From Calonectria ilicicola (Eukaryota > Ascomycota > Sordariomycetes > Hypocreales > Nectriaceae), in NCBI GenBank assembly GCA_020809705.1, contig CP085827.1, forward strand, positions 3,534,001 through 3,598,000: a stretch of DNA of 64,000 nt, given 5' to 3'. The notes under the pieces are model-generated. The model saw nothing but the letters and a program-made list of their open reading frames with translations. It did not search any database and had not been told where the DNA came from. The position numbers and the translations under genes are program-made. The stretch's first letter is position 1. The number at the start of each line of letters is the position of its first letter. Shown here piece by piece: positions 43,870-55,971 of the stretch.

Positions 43870-46634
43870 GGCGACGGTTTAGCGGTGAGCTGCTGGCGTG
43901 AAGCAATTGCAAAGGGACGCCCTTATCGTTCGATTGTGTGTTTCATGACGTCCGACAGCTTCCTCTTAAATGGCACCGGCAGAATGCGAGTCCGAGACAT
44001 GGCCCCTGTAGCCATTTTGGACCACTTATGAATTTAGCCGGCCAGTCGGGACGATGTTGGAGCGAGCCAAGAACATTAGAGTTAAAAATTAGAGCCGAAA
44101 TGATGCGGGGTCAGAACATTAACATGCGGGGTGTGATGCAGCGATGTAACATTATTTGGTAGTTTGAGGATGCCGATGAAGGACGTTACGCGGTTAGTTC
44201 TATTTGGCACGCTAACGGACAAGTCACCTGTTTATTGGCAGAGAGTGTGACGGCCAAGGCAGATGTGTCATTCGTATAGCCTGACCATGCGTACAAAGGG
44301 TCTAGCTGTGGCCAGCCCCAAGTTTTGATAACACCCAACTCATCAAGAAACACGCGGACGAGGAAAGTTGGTACTCCTTGATTGGGAGCCCGCCCAAAAG
44401 CTGCTATGCGGAATGGCTAGAATTTGGTTAGAGGGGTGAGAATGGGGCGGCGTGTGAATTTGAACCAAAGCTATTAGCGAGATGAGATTCAATTGTGGTT
44501 GAGCAATGGCATATTGAACGAACATCTAGGGTAGTGAAATGCATGGTATATTTTTCATGTTTCAAAGCTCACAAATTCCTGCATGATGATTCAGCTTCCA
44601 TCAAGATTTGATTCGTATGCAATAATAATTTGATCAGAGACACATTATCGAATCAACTGGACGTCGTTTCTCGTAAATTGTTCACAAGTATATATTCTAC
44701 TGATCTTCCCGATCGCCTTTCTATATACAAATGTTTGACATAGTAAAAGCGGAAACACTTGATAAATTGGACCAACCATCACAAGCACTTCTGTCAAACG
44801 GATGTAGGGCACCATTGCACTACACATCAGCGGAGTGTTCACTTCACTTTTGCCGTAGCCGGCAATGTGACAACTTCCAACTGTGCTCACATCAGCAAAA
44901 TAGAGATTGTTCATTCTACCTTTGGTTACAATAAAGCCTTGTAATCATGACTCACTATAAACAAATCTGAGAATTGGAAATGTACCACAGGGTGGTTATG
45001 TTTAATATTTTGCAACTCTGACTTCTGCCCATTTGCGATGGGTCATGGCATACATTAATTTTAACTTCAAGAACCCTAATATAAACACGTACCAGCTTTT
45101 AACAACAGTCTAGTGGGGCATTTAAACGCATAGGATTTGGCTTTTGCCATTCTTGGCCAACAGTGACGGAATAAGCGAGGGGTAGTTAAAATGTAAGATT
45201 ATGGGGTGTCCTGAGAATTGTATTTTTATTTCAAACACAACTAAGTATCACTATTTTCAGCGGTTGTAAAATGCCTAATGCGTGGAAAGCATATATCATA
45301 GTTTTGCGGTTCGCCACAATTCTGTCCAGGGGACCGTGGAGCCTACATGGCAGCTACCTGGTATTATCAATTCTATCAATCTAAATATCTTTAGAGCAAA
45401 GTATGCAGAAGATTGTCGCGCACTTTGCTCTGGCGAATATTGTAATGCTGTAATAGCAATAAAAAATCCAGGAGTAAAAGTCGAGATATGTAGTCAACAC
45501 GTGCGAGACATACTTTCCTCTCGACAAGGTAGGATAGGCCCGTTGACTCTGTCCGAAATTTGTCCCGATCGAGATTAGTTAAGATACTTTCCAAAGATTT
45601 GGTGGGTATGGTAGTTGGACGCCTCCGGCATTGGCTTGAACGATGATGTGATTGGTAATAACAACTGGCTGTAGATTGAAACTATGTCTATTTGCACGGT
45701 CGCATATATGTTCCGGGGACGTTCTCATATCCGACAATCACACTTCACTGATGCATAACCCCTGCCTTAAAAGTGGGCAACACATCGGCTAGGCCCGAGA
45801 TACGGCAGATCCTGGCATTCGCAGACTTGTGTTTTTCCTTTTCGTACAATATGTCCCGGCAACCACGCATTGTCTCACCATTTCTCGCGCGACGGTGGAA
45901 CCCATCTGCATCTCGCACTTGGTTTGGCGTGCTTACACATCAATCTAAAGGACTGTAGTCTCTGGGCATTTGCTGGTCTATCACTCTTTTACCACACGCT
46001 ATGGGATCAGAATGGACAATGATGATTTACGTGCTTCTTGATATTTTTTCGCTTAACTCGACTGTGAGATTTAATTATAAACCCCATTTATTTAACCTTC
46101 AATACGTATGCTTATCGCTCGGAAACGGCACGCTGTTACGGAAAGTGGGTGGGAGCCGAGTGACGCCAGCTATCCGAGAATTGCACCATAGCGCGGTGCT
46201 ACAGTTGGCCTCTATAACAAAAGCTTAGCCCAGCCACGAGCTCGCGATTGCAGGCTCTTGAAGACGTATCAAGCCATGATTACCCGATCGAGCCAAATTA
46301 CATCGGCTAGCCCCCGCGAATTTGCTACTAACGGGTGATTCCCCCCACTGGGGTTTACATAGGCCGATAATTGACTACGCAGCGGTCCTTCAAAGTGGGC
46401 CTCGTGGGCCGATTCCATTCTTTGTAAAAGCTGTCAAACATATTGTAGCGGGTGATCTTAGATAGGGAATTCGTAGCTGAATCTGAGCAGGATGGGGTTT
46501 ACAAGATTTGATTGCTTCCCCAGGGCTGGAGTCCATAAATAGACCCGGGCACACCTCATCGTAAAGCGTATCTTGCCAAGCGTCTTGTCAAACTTTGTGC
46601 GAGTCCCCTTTTCCACTACTGCACACCTCTCATC
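43870..46634. other. Large gene-free gap between divergent transporter genes
   Basis: This 2765-bp stretch has normal base composition. Short frames at 44343-44525, 44645-44944, 45282-45594 and 45773-45958 have no recognisable product and no supporting splice structure. The promoters of the sugar transporter (left end) and the Dal5-type permease (right end) lie here. I see no RNA gene. Confidence 0.5.
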
Positions 46635-48806
46635 ATGGGCTGGTCTACTGCAATCGGCCGTTTGGCCTTTGCGAAAAAACATGACCGAACACCTGAGGAA
46701 CGAGCTTTTGTTCGGCGACTGGATTTATTTCTCATGACATTTGGGTGTATTTCTCAAGGTATTCTAGATTCTATCAAGACTTCCAAATCTTCAGGTCGCT
46801 CACAACTATGTCTAGTCATCAAATACCTCGATCAATCCAACATCACGACCGCATATGTTAGTGGAATGAAAGAAGACCTCGGCTTGTTCAAAAATGAACT
46901 AAATTTGTGAGCCATCGACATTGGACAGAAATGAAGAGCAAAATATTGACTGGAGAGCAACATAGTTTCACAACATATTTCAATATCGGATATTGTATCA
47001 TGCTCATTCCTTCTCAAATTATTATGACTTATGTTCGCCCCAGCTTGTGGCTTCCAGGCCTAGAGCTTGCATGGGGTGTAATAACAGGTCTAATTGCGAT
47101 TGCCCACAGCGCGAAGCAGGTTTATGCTCTCCGCTTTGTTCTCGGATTGCTCGAAAGTAGCGCCTGGCCAGGAATGATCACACTCCTCAGTTAGTCTCCT
47201 TGAGGAAAAGCTTTTCTCTTTAAGAGAGCCTTCTTATTAACTGTTGGTTGTCTTCTAGTGTATTGGTACACACCCTCAGAACTAGCAAAGCGGTATGGGA
47301 AAATCTATCAGTTCTCACAAAAATACCAGGATCTGGCCACTAATTCTTCCTAGAATGGGATTCTATCACTCCGCGCGTGCAGTAGGTGGCATGATGTCTG
47401 GTGCATTACAAGTGGCGATTTTAAACACTCTCGAAAATAGAAGTGGACTGGCCGGGTGGAGGTAAGATAGACTCCTACCAATTATGGTAATGCTGAACAT
47501 ACTAATGACTCATTTCCAGATGGCTTTTTGTCATTAATGCCATAATGACGGTATTGATTGGCTTTTTTGGGTTTGTCATGCTCCCGGACACACCCGGCCA
47601 ACCAAACCCTTGGGCGAAGTGGTGGTTCACCGACGACCATCGTCGAATCGCACTTGGACGACTTGAACGATACGGGAAGGCTGAGGCCAAGAAGATTACC
47701 TGGGCTGCGACAAAGTATAATCCTTGTCAATATTATCTTCGAACTAAGCTGATAACCAATCTTAGGCGTGCCAGTCGTATGTGGATCACATATTATATTC
47801 CGGCTTGGTGGGTAGTCAGCGGCATGAGCGCTGGAGCTTTGTCATATTTCAGTGTTTTCCTCAAAAACCTGGTCGATTCCGATGGTCAGCATGTTTGGAC
47901 CACAACGCAAGTAAATACCATTCCTATTGGTGGCGGTGCTGTGCAGGTTGTGTTTAGTAAGTTTCCGTCTTTCAATCGGGTACAATTGGGACCGCCAGTC
48001 TAACCATAATCACAGTCTGGATTTGGTGTATTTTATCGGATCTTCTGCAAGTCCGATGGCAGCTTATTGTCCTGCAAAGTAGGTTGAAATATGACATCAA
48101 GACACTCATGCACTGACAATCTGGGTTAACAGGTGTAATTGGTGCCATTCCCGCGATTGTCATGTCCATTTGGACCAGACATCCCGGCCAGTTGCCATTT
48201 TCGGCTGCATATGCCAGCTATTTTATCACATACGCTTGCCAAGGATCAGGGCTTATTCTCCTAGCGTGGTTCACAGATATGTAAGCTTGTACAACGAAGC
48301 GTGAAACTAACTTGACTAATCAAAATTTTACTGTTAGGTATCCCCAAGATCCAGAGGCACGGGCACTGATTGTGGGAATCGCCGTTGTCGCCATCTATGC
48401 TGTTGACGCCGGCAGTACGGTCAAAGTATGGCCAGCAACTCAAGCCCCATACTGTAAGCGAATAGAATTGCCTTGAAACTTTATCTTATTTGAGACTAAT
48501 ATTCTTTTGATAGATGTCACTGGCTGGACTGTGATGCTTTCGATGTGGATTGCTGGCATAATTCTAATCATCGGGCTCTGGCAACTTGATATCCGTCTCC
48601 TCCTGTAAGCTCAATTCTTTGACCCGCTTGTGCCTCTTAAAGACTAATCACTAACTAAATCTAGGCCTAAACGCGTGGCTTTTGAAGAATCTCGGGATAA
48701 CGCTGGCACAACTTCCGATCACAGCAAAGACCTGCATTCTGATGGCGAGGCGAATTCAGTGGGCACGAAGGGGGCTGAGATCGTCCGAGTCAACCAAACA
48801 GTTTAA
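46635..48806 (+). CDS. MFS allantoate/Dal5-type anion permease
   Basis: The model is 508 aa in twelve exons: 46635-46758, 46816-46906, 46966-47189, 47259-47292, 47354-47461, 47520-47714, 47766-47956, 48016-48078, 48133-48280, 48338-48453, 48514-48604 and 48665-48806. The total is exactly 509 codons and every junction is GT..AG. Family signatures are [48 protein letters not shown] and [19 protein letters not shown]. The group includes allantoate, pantothenate and other organic-anion importers. The short tail is Ser/Asp-rich. One exon is only 34 nt. The number of introns contrasts sharply with the intronless mur genes. Confidence 0.85.
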
Positions 48807-48903
48807 ATCATTTTCTTGTACATGATATTTCGGACCTATTAAGTACAATGCCCTCAGGTGAAGGAACTAAGTGGCCGGCTTCATCGTTCTAGCCAAAACA
48901 ATC

Positions 48904-50081
48904 TTATTCAGGAATTCGTACGACAACCCGACCCGTTATGCTTTCCGTTTTCAGTTTCTCAAAAATGTCTGGAATTTCGTTAAAGTCCCGGACTTCTATG
49001 AGCGGGTCGATTTTCCCGCTTGAGGTGTGATTTAAAAGTGTTTCCATTTGATACTCTGTGCCAACCGCGACTCCCATCACCGTAAGGGCTATTGCTCATG
49101 AATTAGTATATAAAAGTCAACATTCTGCGCGTGAGATACATTACCTCGGGCTGAACAAAGCGAGGCTGGGACGGGAATGTTGAAATCATTGGCTGGCAGG
49201 CCAATCGAAATGATGTATCCCATATTTCGTACCAACTTTGGGGAGATCTCGAATGCGCTTTTCGACCCTGAGACTACTAACACGGCGTCTGCTCCCTCAC
49301 CAGTAATCTCCTTTACTCTCTTTTCGACGTCCTCTTCTGAAAAGTCAATGAAATGCTCAGCGCCGCAACTGAGACTGAGATCGCGTTTAGATTTCCCAGA
49401 GTCAATAGCAATGACGCGATATTCTTGCAATCTACTCGCAATCTGGACTCCAATGTGCCCAAGGCCACCGCCAGACCCAGAGACTACAACCCAATCCCCT
49501 TTGGCCAAGTGACCATCAAGCTTCGAAATCCCGCCCACCATCGTAAGACCTGCGCATAGCAAGGGCGATGCTACCTCGCTGGTAACATCATCAGGAATTG
49601 TTGTGACATACCTCGCATCTGCGACGACGTATTGCTGAAGCGTTCCATGAACATGCTTGCCCGTATTGAGTTGGTTTGGGCAATTGTTTGGGTAACCCCG
49701 AGAACATGCTCGACAATTGCCACAAGCACTATAAAGCCATTTGACACCAACTCGCTGTCCAAGCATTGATTCCGCTACTTGGTCACCTACTTTAACAACG
49801 GTCCCTACACCTTCATGGCCTACAATGGGTGTGTACGGGCCCCATCCTAGAAAGGCTCGGATTTCAGAACCGCTGTATTTAGAGACGTGCATTAGAATCA
49901 AGCCCTATTTTGGAGGGGTTTGCATCACGCATTACCAAATACCACTAAAGGATAGCTTGACGAGAATTTCGTTGACACCGGGCTCGCCAACAGGGACATC
50001 ATTTTTGATATTGATTGCGGCGCCTGGGCCTGGATTCTCAATGACGGCCGCCGTCTGGACAAGTGGAACTGTGGGATGCAT
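48904..50081 (-). CDS. Zinc-dependent medium-chain alcohol dehydrogenase
   Basis: This 352-aa protein in three exons (50081-49936, 49872-49145, 49088-48904) has introns of 63 and 56 nt. It oxidises alcohols or reduces aldehydes with NAD(P). The catalytic zinc site is formed by Cys49, His68 and Glu69 (VGHEGVG). The structural zinc site has Cys99, Cys102, Cys105 and Cys113. The cofactor box SGSGGGLGHIGVQ is in the middle. The upstream P450 gene shares its strand. The first exon encodes a short N-terminal beta region that would be missed without splicing. Confidence 0.85.
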
Positions 50082-50975
50082 TGTGTTTGTTTGTGCTGTA
50101 CCTCATCAATTTTCACGACATGGACCCAGCCAAGGCAGTTCAAATATCAATCAATAGTGAAGCCAAATCACTGTGTATACATTAATAATGATTTTGGGGG
50201 CCGGCACCGAATAAGCAATTGCCGGATGAGCGGGGCCTCGGAGCGATGAGGCCCTCCAAGGCACTCAGGGAGCGCACGTGAGCTCGTTGAAACCGTGACG
50301 TCGTTTTTGCGAGCGTGATCTCCAGGGGAAGCGGAACGCTGAGCAAGGTCTAGACCAAGAGAATGCACTGACTACGGCACATTAGTGGCGACTTCATTGG
50401 CCGTGCTCTTGGCACCAAGCTGGGCTAAAGGGCTCCTCGGTAAGCGGCGGGGCACTCACGACACGGCTATTGACATCGGCAGTTCATCGTGGCCTAAGCT
50501 CTCCGCAATGAACAGCCTGTAATTACACTGGCCTTCAGGCCTCGTTCAGGTTGTTTTGGGGCCGAGGACCTTATTTGCATGATATTTAGAAAACCCTCTG
50601 AATGATTGACTGCTGTGCATAAATGCAAGCCGATCACGGAGAGCATTGCAGTCTCAAACGTCCACTTTTCTGATGTAACCGCTGTGGGCCTCTGTCACTG
50701 TGTTTGACACTGAGAATTGTCGCGCATTCGCATGGATTGCAGTTGGTTCATAGGATCTAGATTCGATCATGCATGCTGGCCCCTGGATGCCATGTGCTGA
50801 CCTACAGATCTACGATCACCAAACTCTCCTGATTTATGCAGATGGATTTATGTCTCAGTTTATTTTTAATTTATTCTTTTTTACTTGAAAGAATGCTATT
50901 CATCATGATACACATATTTCAGCTTTTGCTGTGTACATTCACCGCTGCGGTGCGATCCACCACGACAAGTCCCGC
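50082..50975. other. Intergenic, ADH promoter and P450 3' flank
   Basis: This is 894 bp between two minus-strand genes with no convincing coding frame. I see no repeat or RNA gene. Confidence 0.4.
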
Positions 50976-52669
50976 TCATCGGTGAGAAATGGCAACGTTC
51001 AGACCCATAGGCTTTCGCAAAAATCCCTCTCGCGTCTCCATCACCTTCTGTCGCAATGTGACGCCGTATCGCTTAATCCATGTAGTAGCAATGAGTCTCA
51101 TTTGCATCTCAGCAACGTTCCTGCCTACACAGGATCGTGGACCGTGGCTGAAGGGAATAAAAGCCGTCTTTTGTGCTTCGGTTACGGTCTCCCACCTCTC
51201 AGGTCTAAAGTCGTCGGCATCCGGGCCCCATACCTCCTTGGAGTGGTGCACCGTGTAAGTGGGGACACTAAGGACAGTTCCAGGGGGGAAGTAGTGGCCG
51301 TGGAGCGTGATTCCACGCGAGTTGGGTGGGATCTCGCGGGGTAGACCAATGCCGGAGGGGGAGTGGTACCGCAAAGTCTCGTTGATGGCCATACCAAGGT
51401 ATGGGAGATCCTTGACTTGGGCAAATGTAGGAACAATCTGGTCACGAGGGACGGCTTCGTCAATTTCCTGCTGGAGCTTCTCAAGAACTCCAGGGGTCCT
51501 GACAACGTTGTAGAGGAAGGCGCAAGATGAGTTAGAGGTGGTGTCACTGCCAGCAATCAATTGAGTCAAGGCCTCAGCAGTCAGCTCTGCGCGACCAAGA
51601 GGCTCGCCCTTTTCGTCTCGGCCTTCCATCAATCGAGCGAGAAGATCCTTTCGGTTGATGTCTGGGGGGTTCTCAAGACGCTCACTGACTCGAGCAATGG
51701 CAATTCCGGCAAGGTTCTCAACAGCTTGGAGACCTTGGCTGAAGAATGAATCGGGAAACCACTTGGCATAAGGCTTCAACCAGGGCATGCATCCAAGCGT
51801 GGCCGAAACCTCACCGCGACGGTTCATAATCTCGCAGGCTGGTGCATAGATGGCAGGGCTGGTGGGTGTGGCCTTGACCTCTGCAATATCGGCACCACTA
51901 GCAAGCATGCCTATGCATCATGATTAGCGAACCGCTAATACGTCAATGTTTCAGTACTACTCACCAAACGGCTTGCCAAACGCCAGATCGGCAATGGTGT
52001 CAAAGGCAAGGTAGTTGACTAGAACATTTTTAGTAAGTGCGGCTCGGGAAATTAGAGATGTGCATACACCATGAGAGACAATCCAGGTACGCGGTTCCGT
52101 CCGTGTTTGGCGAGGTCTTAATTCTAGAATCCCACTGCTGGACCCATAGATCGAGGTTTTGACGGATATAGGGCTCAAATTCGAGAACAGACTTTGGGGC
52201 AAAAGTGTGGGAAACAAGCTTTCTCTTGCGGGTGTGCTCTGCACGATTTCTGGTGTTGAATAGACCCCGATGAATTGAGACGAATGGGTCATAGAAGTCG
52301 CTGATCAATGCATTAGCCGTTTGTACGCGCTTAAGCACTAACATCTGTGTAAACTTACGATTTGAGGAAGCCATTTCCGTGGCCGTAGATGGCCTGGATA
52401 GCCTTGTAGTCGGCAATGCTGATGTGGTTTGGCGCAATGCGGACGACAGTGCCCAGCTTCTTGTGAACTTCATCAACAATTTCGTACCGCTTTCCCCGTC
52501 TACAGGCAATGAGCAGCCAGACGTTACTAAATTGCGCTCCAAATGGAGCGGGAATGTCTCGGAAGCCGCCAAGCTTTCCAAAGTATGGGAGAATGTAGTA
52601 TGCAACGATGGCAACCAGCAAAACAGCCGGTGCTCCCCAAGGGGAGACTAATAATTCGATGAGGGCCAT
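50976..52669 (-). CDS. bphA: Cytochrome P450, CYP53-like (benzoate 4-monooxygenase type)
   Basis: This 510-aa ER-anchored P450 is in four exons (52669-52359, 52300-52068, 52018-51965, 51910-50976), with introns of 58, 49 and 54 nt. An N-terminal anchor (APAVLLVAIVAYYILPYF) precedes a proline-rich hinge. The oxygen-binding I-helix is AGSDTT (319-324), ExxR is ETLR (377-380), and the heme loop is FSHGPRSCVGRN with Cys460. The stretches GMLASGADIAEVKATPTSPA and KDLLARLMEGRDEKGEPLGR strongly resemble fungal CYP53, which para-hydroxylates benzoate to 4-hydroxybenzoate in aromatic catabolism. It lies head-to-head with a cytochrome b5 gene, its likely electron donor. The family assignment is by recall. 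Confidence 0.85.
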
Positions 52670-53438
52670 TGTGTTGAGAGAATCATATAATGCTTGGCTG
52701 ATGATTTACAAACTATGTTGACAGGAAGTAGATATATTTATGTGGAAGTAGTTTGTGACGTAGATCCTCGGGCCCCTCGCAGCATCTTGCACCTGAGGCG
52801 AGCTCTTCGTGACACCAATTAGAGCTTCGGCAATTGCTCGTCTCCCCAGGGGGCTTTAGCGCCACCACCCCGCCATCCAGGAATCAAGCTCCGAGGAGCG
52901 CCTCGGATTGGCCTGCGGGAAACGTATTCGGCATGGGCCCCGCGGATGCGGAGGTGGCCATGTGCAGCGTGGACAGCAGCAGATGGCCGGTGCATTGCTG
53001 AAGACAATGCTGCTCCGCCCAAACCATCTCGGGGTTCGGGTCTCGAGACTAGTTACCCACATGGCACATCGGCACCAGAGCATGCTACCCCATATTAGAG
53101 CCGGCGCCGGAGTAGTCGTCTCCACTTATTCCCTCGGCGAGAGTTGTTTCTGACTGGCTGCTTTTTCAATGCTGGCCAGGGCGAACTCGACGGTGGCGCT
53201 TGGCTCGGACTTCGGTGATGGACCTCAATGTCACACCATGTTGCAATCGGATCCGCTGCAAAGGATCAACAGGCTAATACTTACCGTGCCGTGTTCCTGT
53301 GCACCATCATCGTCCCAGCCGCCCCCGGGCATCTCATAAATCACTTTTAATGGGCTTCGGTCCGTTCTCATTCAACACGCGTCGAAATGGCAAAAGAACT
53401 GGGATGAGTAGTCTGAGTCTCCATTTACCAGCCAAAAA
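52670..53438. promoter_or_regulatory. Shared divergent promoter of P450 and cytochrome b5
   Basis: This 769-bp region lies between divergent start codons. On the P450 side a TATA-like taaatata (minus strand, 52733-52740) lies about 65-70 nt before the ATG. A GC-rich segment (about 52760-53120) lies in the middle. The frames there look fortuitous. Confidence 0.5.
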
Positions 53439-53989
53439 ATGGATGCCAAGACCAAGTTTACCTACTCGGACGTTGCCGAGCATTCGACCAAGAAGGATCT
53501 ATTCGTCGTGATTCATGACAAGGTCTACGACTGCACGAGCTTTGCTGACGAACATCCGTAAGTCTTACCTGTCACATTCGGCTTGCACGCAAAAGCGTCG
53601 ACGAGTTGCTTCAATCCATCCATATTATTTTATCTAATCTGAAGCGGCTCATAGTGGTGGCGAAGAGGTACTTCTAGACGTGGGGGGCAAGGACGCCACA
53701 GATGCATTCGAGGATGTTGGCCACAGCGATGAAGCCCGCGAGATTCTCGAAAAGCTGATAGTTGGGCAACTTCTCAGACAGGTATGTTCACTTTCTTAAC
53801 CACTTTACCATGATGAATGTCAGTACTGACCTCACCTAGCCTGGTGACGAAGAGCCAGTGGGTCACGGCTCAGTCTCGCTTTCTTCTCAACCCGAAGGGA
53901 AGAGTTTGACGGTTTATCTTCTTCTTGCGCTGGTTGCAATGATTGGTTCAGCTGCTTATCAATACGCACATGCATCTCAACTTCTATAG
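53439..53989 (+). CDS. Microsomal cytochrome b5
   Basis: This 131-aa tail-anchored heme protein has exons 53439-53557, 53655-53781 and 53840-53989. Heme ligands are His39 in EHPGG (38-42) and His63 in DVGHSDEA, the classic 24-residue spacing. The C-terminal hydrophobic segment [20 protein letters not shown] would anchor it in the ER facing the cytosol. It passes electrons to P450s and desaturases. Its gene is head-to-head with the CYP53-like gene. A second, housekeeping b5 probably exists elsewhere, but that cannot be judged here. Confidence 0.9.
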
Positions 53990-55971
53990 TATTAATGATA
54001 CCAATGGAGCATGTCAACTCGGATTCACGGCAATGAGTGCAAATGGCGAAGTAAAATCCGGTCTTGATTTACATGTGCCTGCTGGCTGCATAGTTGAAGA
54101 TCATGGCTCCACTTACTTGTTTTCCTTGTTTCCTATCATTTTACGAATTCCTAATGCCTCTTATCGCCAAAATACACCTATTGAATGTTTTCAAATATCA
54201 CCAAGCGTAGACTAGCATGCCAAATAGTAATTTGGCTTGTCCGCAGAAATGGCTTCAGATTGCTGATACTCAACCGGATTCACTGTGTTTCATTCGGCCG
54301 AGTAGATTCCTATCAAGGTGACTGGATCCCATGTAAAGCGGAACCGAGTTGGTGATATGAGAACCCATGCTTTCCCACTCTGGAGCCTAGTCAATTTTTG
54401 GCTTGTAGAGCCCAAATATTTTCCGATCAATATCCCGACAACGATCTCATCCACTAAAACTTGGACTCGGGAATCCTAAAGCGGCTCATGAACCCCTAGG
54501 AATTGATGATTCAGAACAAGCGCTTGTTATCCGAGAGTTCTCAGATCTCCCGCGATCCTATCTGCGATCCGCGAAGGCTCGCTCGCTCTGTGTGCAAATC
54601 GCGCAACAGACACAGAAATCCTGGATAATTTGCATGTGGACTCGGCGTCGTCCAGTCGTCGGCCATGTTTTACGCCATTATTTCACACAGGTTTTACTTG
54701 AAATATCGCAATTTTGTGGCGATAAGAATATGTCATTTTTCCGAGGTGACGATTGCTCCACAGATGTGATGTCGTGACAGTTGCATGAGTGCAAACCCCG
54801 AATGATGCCCGATCATAATCGCTAAGTAGCGCGCTCCACCCGAAATTATGAGTGGTATTTGATGCACAAAGAATTGATGACGTTTTATATCGCTATCGTT
54901 CTTCTGTTCTTCTTTGTTGATTTGCTTCTGATACATTCGGTGCGCCCGATGATGATGCAGGCTTGCGTCTGTGGCGGGAGCGGCGAGAGCGGCGAACCAG
55001 CCGAATCCCGAAAGTCAATCATGCAGGAATAAGGCTTAACGTGAATCAAAGTCTTCTTATCACGCTTCCCCCTATGAGCCATCAAACGGCCAATTGAGAA
55101 TAATATAGTGATCACACGCAACGGAGAGTCCGGATATCTGCGGGTCAACCGGGCGCACCCTTTTTGTTAATTCTTGCCTCACAGTGGAGTCGACTCGTAG
55201 CGAAAATTGGCCTCTGCAGATTGAATGGGCCGAAAGCTGAAAGTATTGCAGAGGACCCACGCCTCAATGGGGATTCTGACATCACTGCAAGACAAGCCCG
55301 GCTCAATCATTTTGCCGCAGGCCTTCCCTTCAGGTTGCCTATGCAAAACTTCAACCCGCATGTTCCAGACATACAAGTAAGCTTACTTTGAGCAGCAGAG
55401 CGCCGGGTACAGCTTTAGCCTAATCAGAGGGACCAGTGCGAGCGTGAGCAAGGCCCCTTATATACCCTCCACACAGGATTGGCCTAGCGGAAGAGCACAA
55501 TGCTTGGCGTGCCGCGATCAAGCCATTCACGGTGCAGACCCAGTACCCCGGATTGGAGGATTCAATGCTGCAAACCCACTCATCCACTCTGGATTGGCAA
55601 TGCCTCGAAATACGGGGTAACTTTACCATGCCTCTGTCACGTCAAGAGGTGCACACCCCGCGTCTCCCAGGCGTGAGGCGCCGCCGTGTCCCATCTTGGG
55701 CTAGGGCCATCGCAGATCGCGGGGTGAGAGCACGGCAAATAAAACCGGCTGCGGCCTGATTGGTTCCCATGACCCTTTTTTCATCCTTCTCGGCCCATCC
55801 GTCATGGTTCTCGACCTTTGAACATGTCATAAAGCCAGATGCCCTGAACTACTCCACTCTTGACACAACCCGTCCCTCAAAATTCCCTCTCGCCTCATGA
55901 GGTCTCTATCACGTGTGCAGCTTCCACTGCTGAAGACGCCTGGCGAGTAGTCAACCAAACATTACGAGACC
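53990..55971. other. Intergenic, cytochrome b5 3' flank and transcription-factor promoter
   Basis: This is 1982 bp without a supported gene. Frames at 54592-54777 and 55532-55759 lack recognisable products. The Zn2Cys6 gene probably has a long 5' leader here, with short upstream ATGs (for example 55860). Confidence 0.4.

Noticed and set aside
52819..53153. Frames of 67-89 codons in the P450/b5 promoter
   Set aside because: They overlap on both strands in a GC-rich patch and have no recognisable product.
55478..55600. tRNA-like stretch (ggcctagcgg with A-box resemblance)
   Set aside because: There is no B-box GGTTCGAATCC-type sequence and no acceptor stem could be formed.
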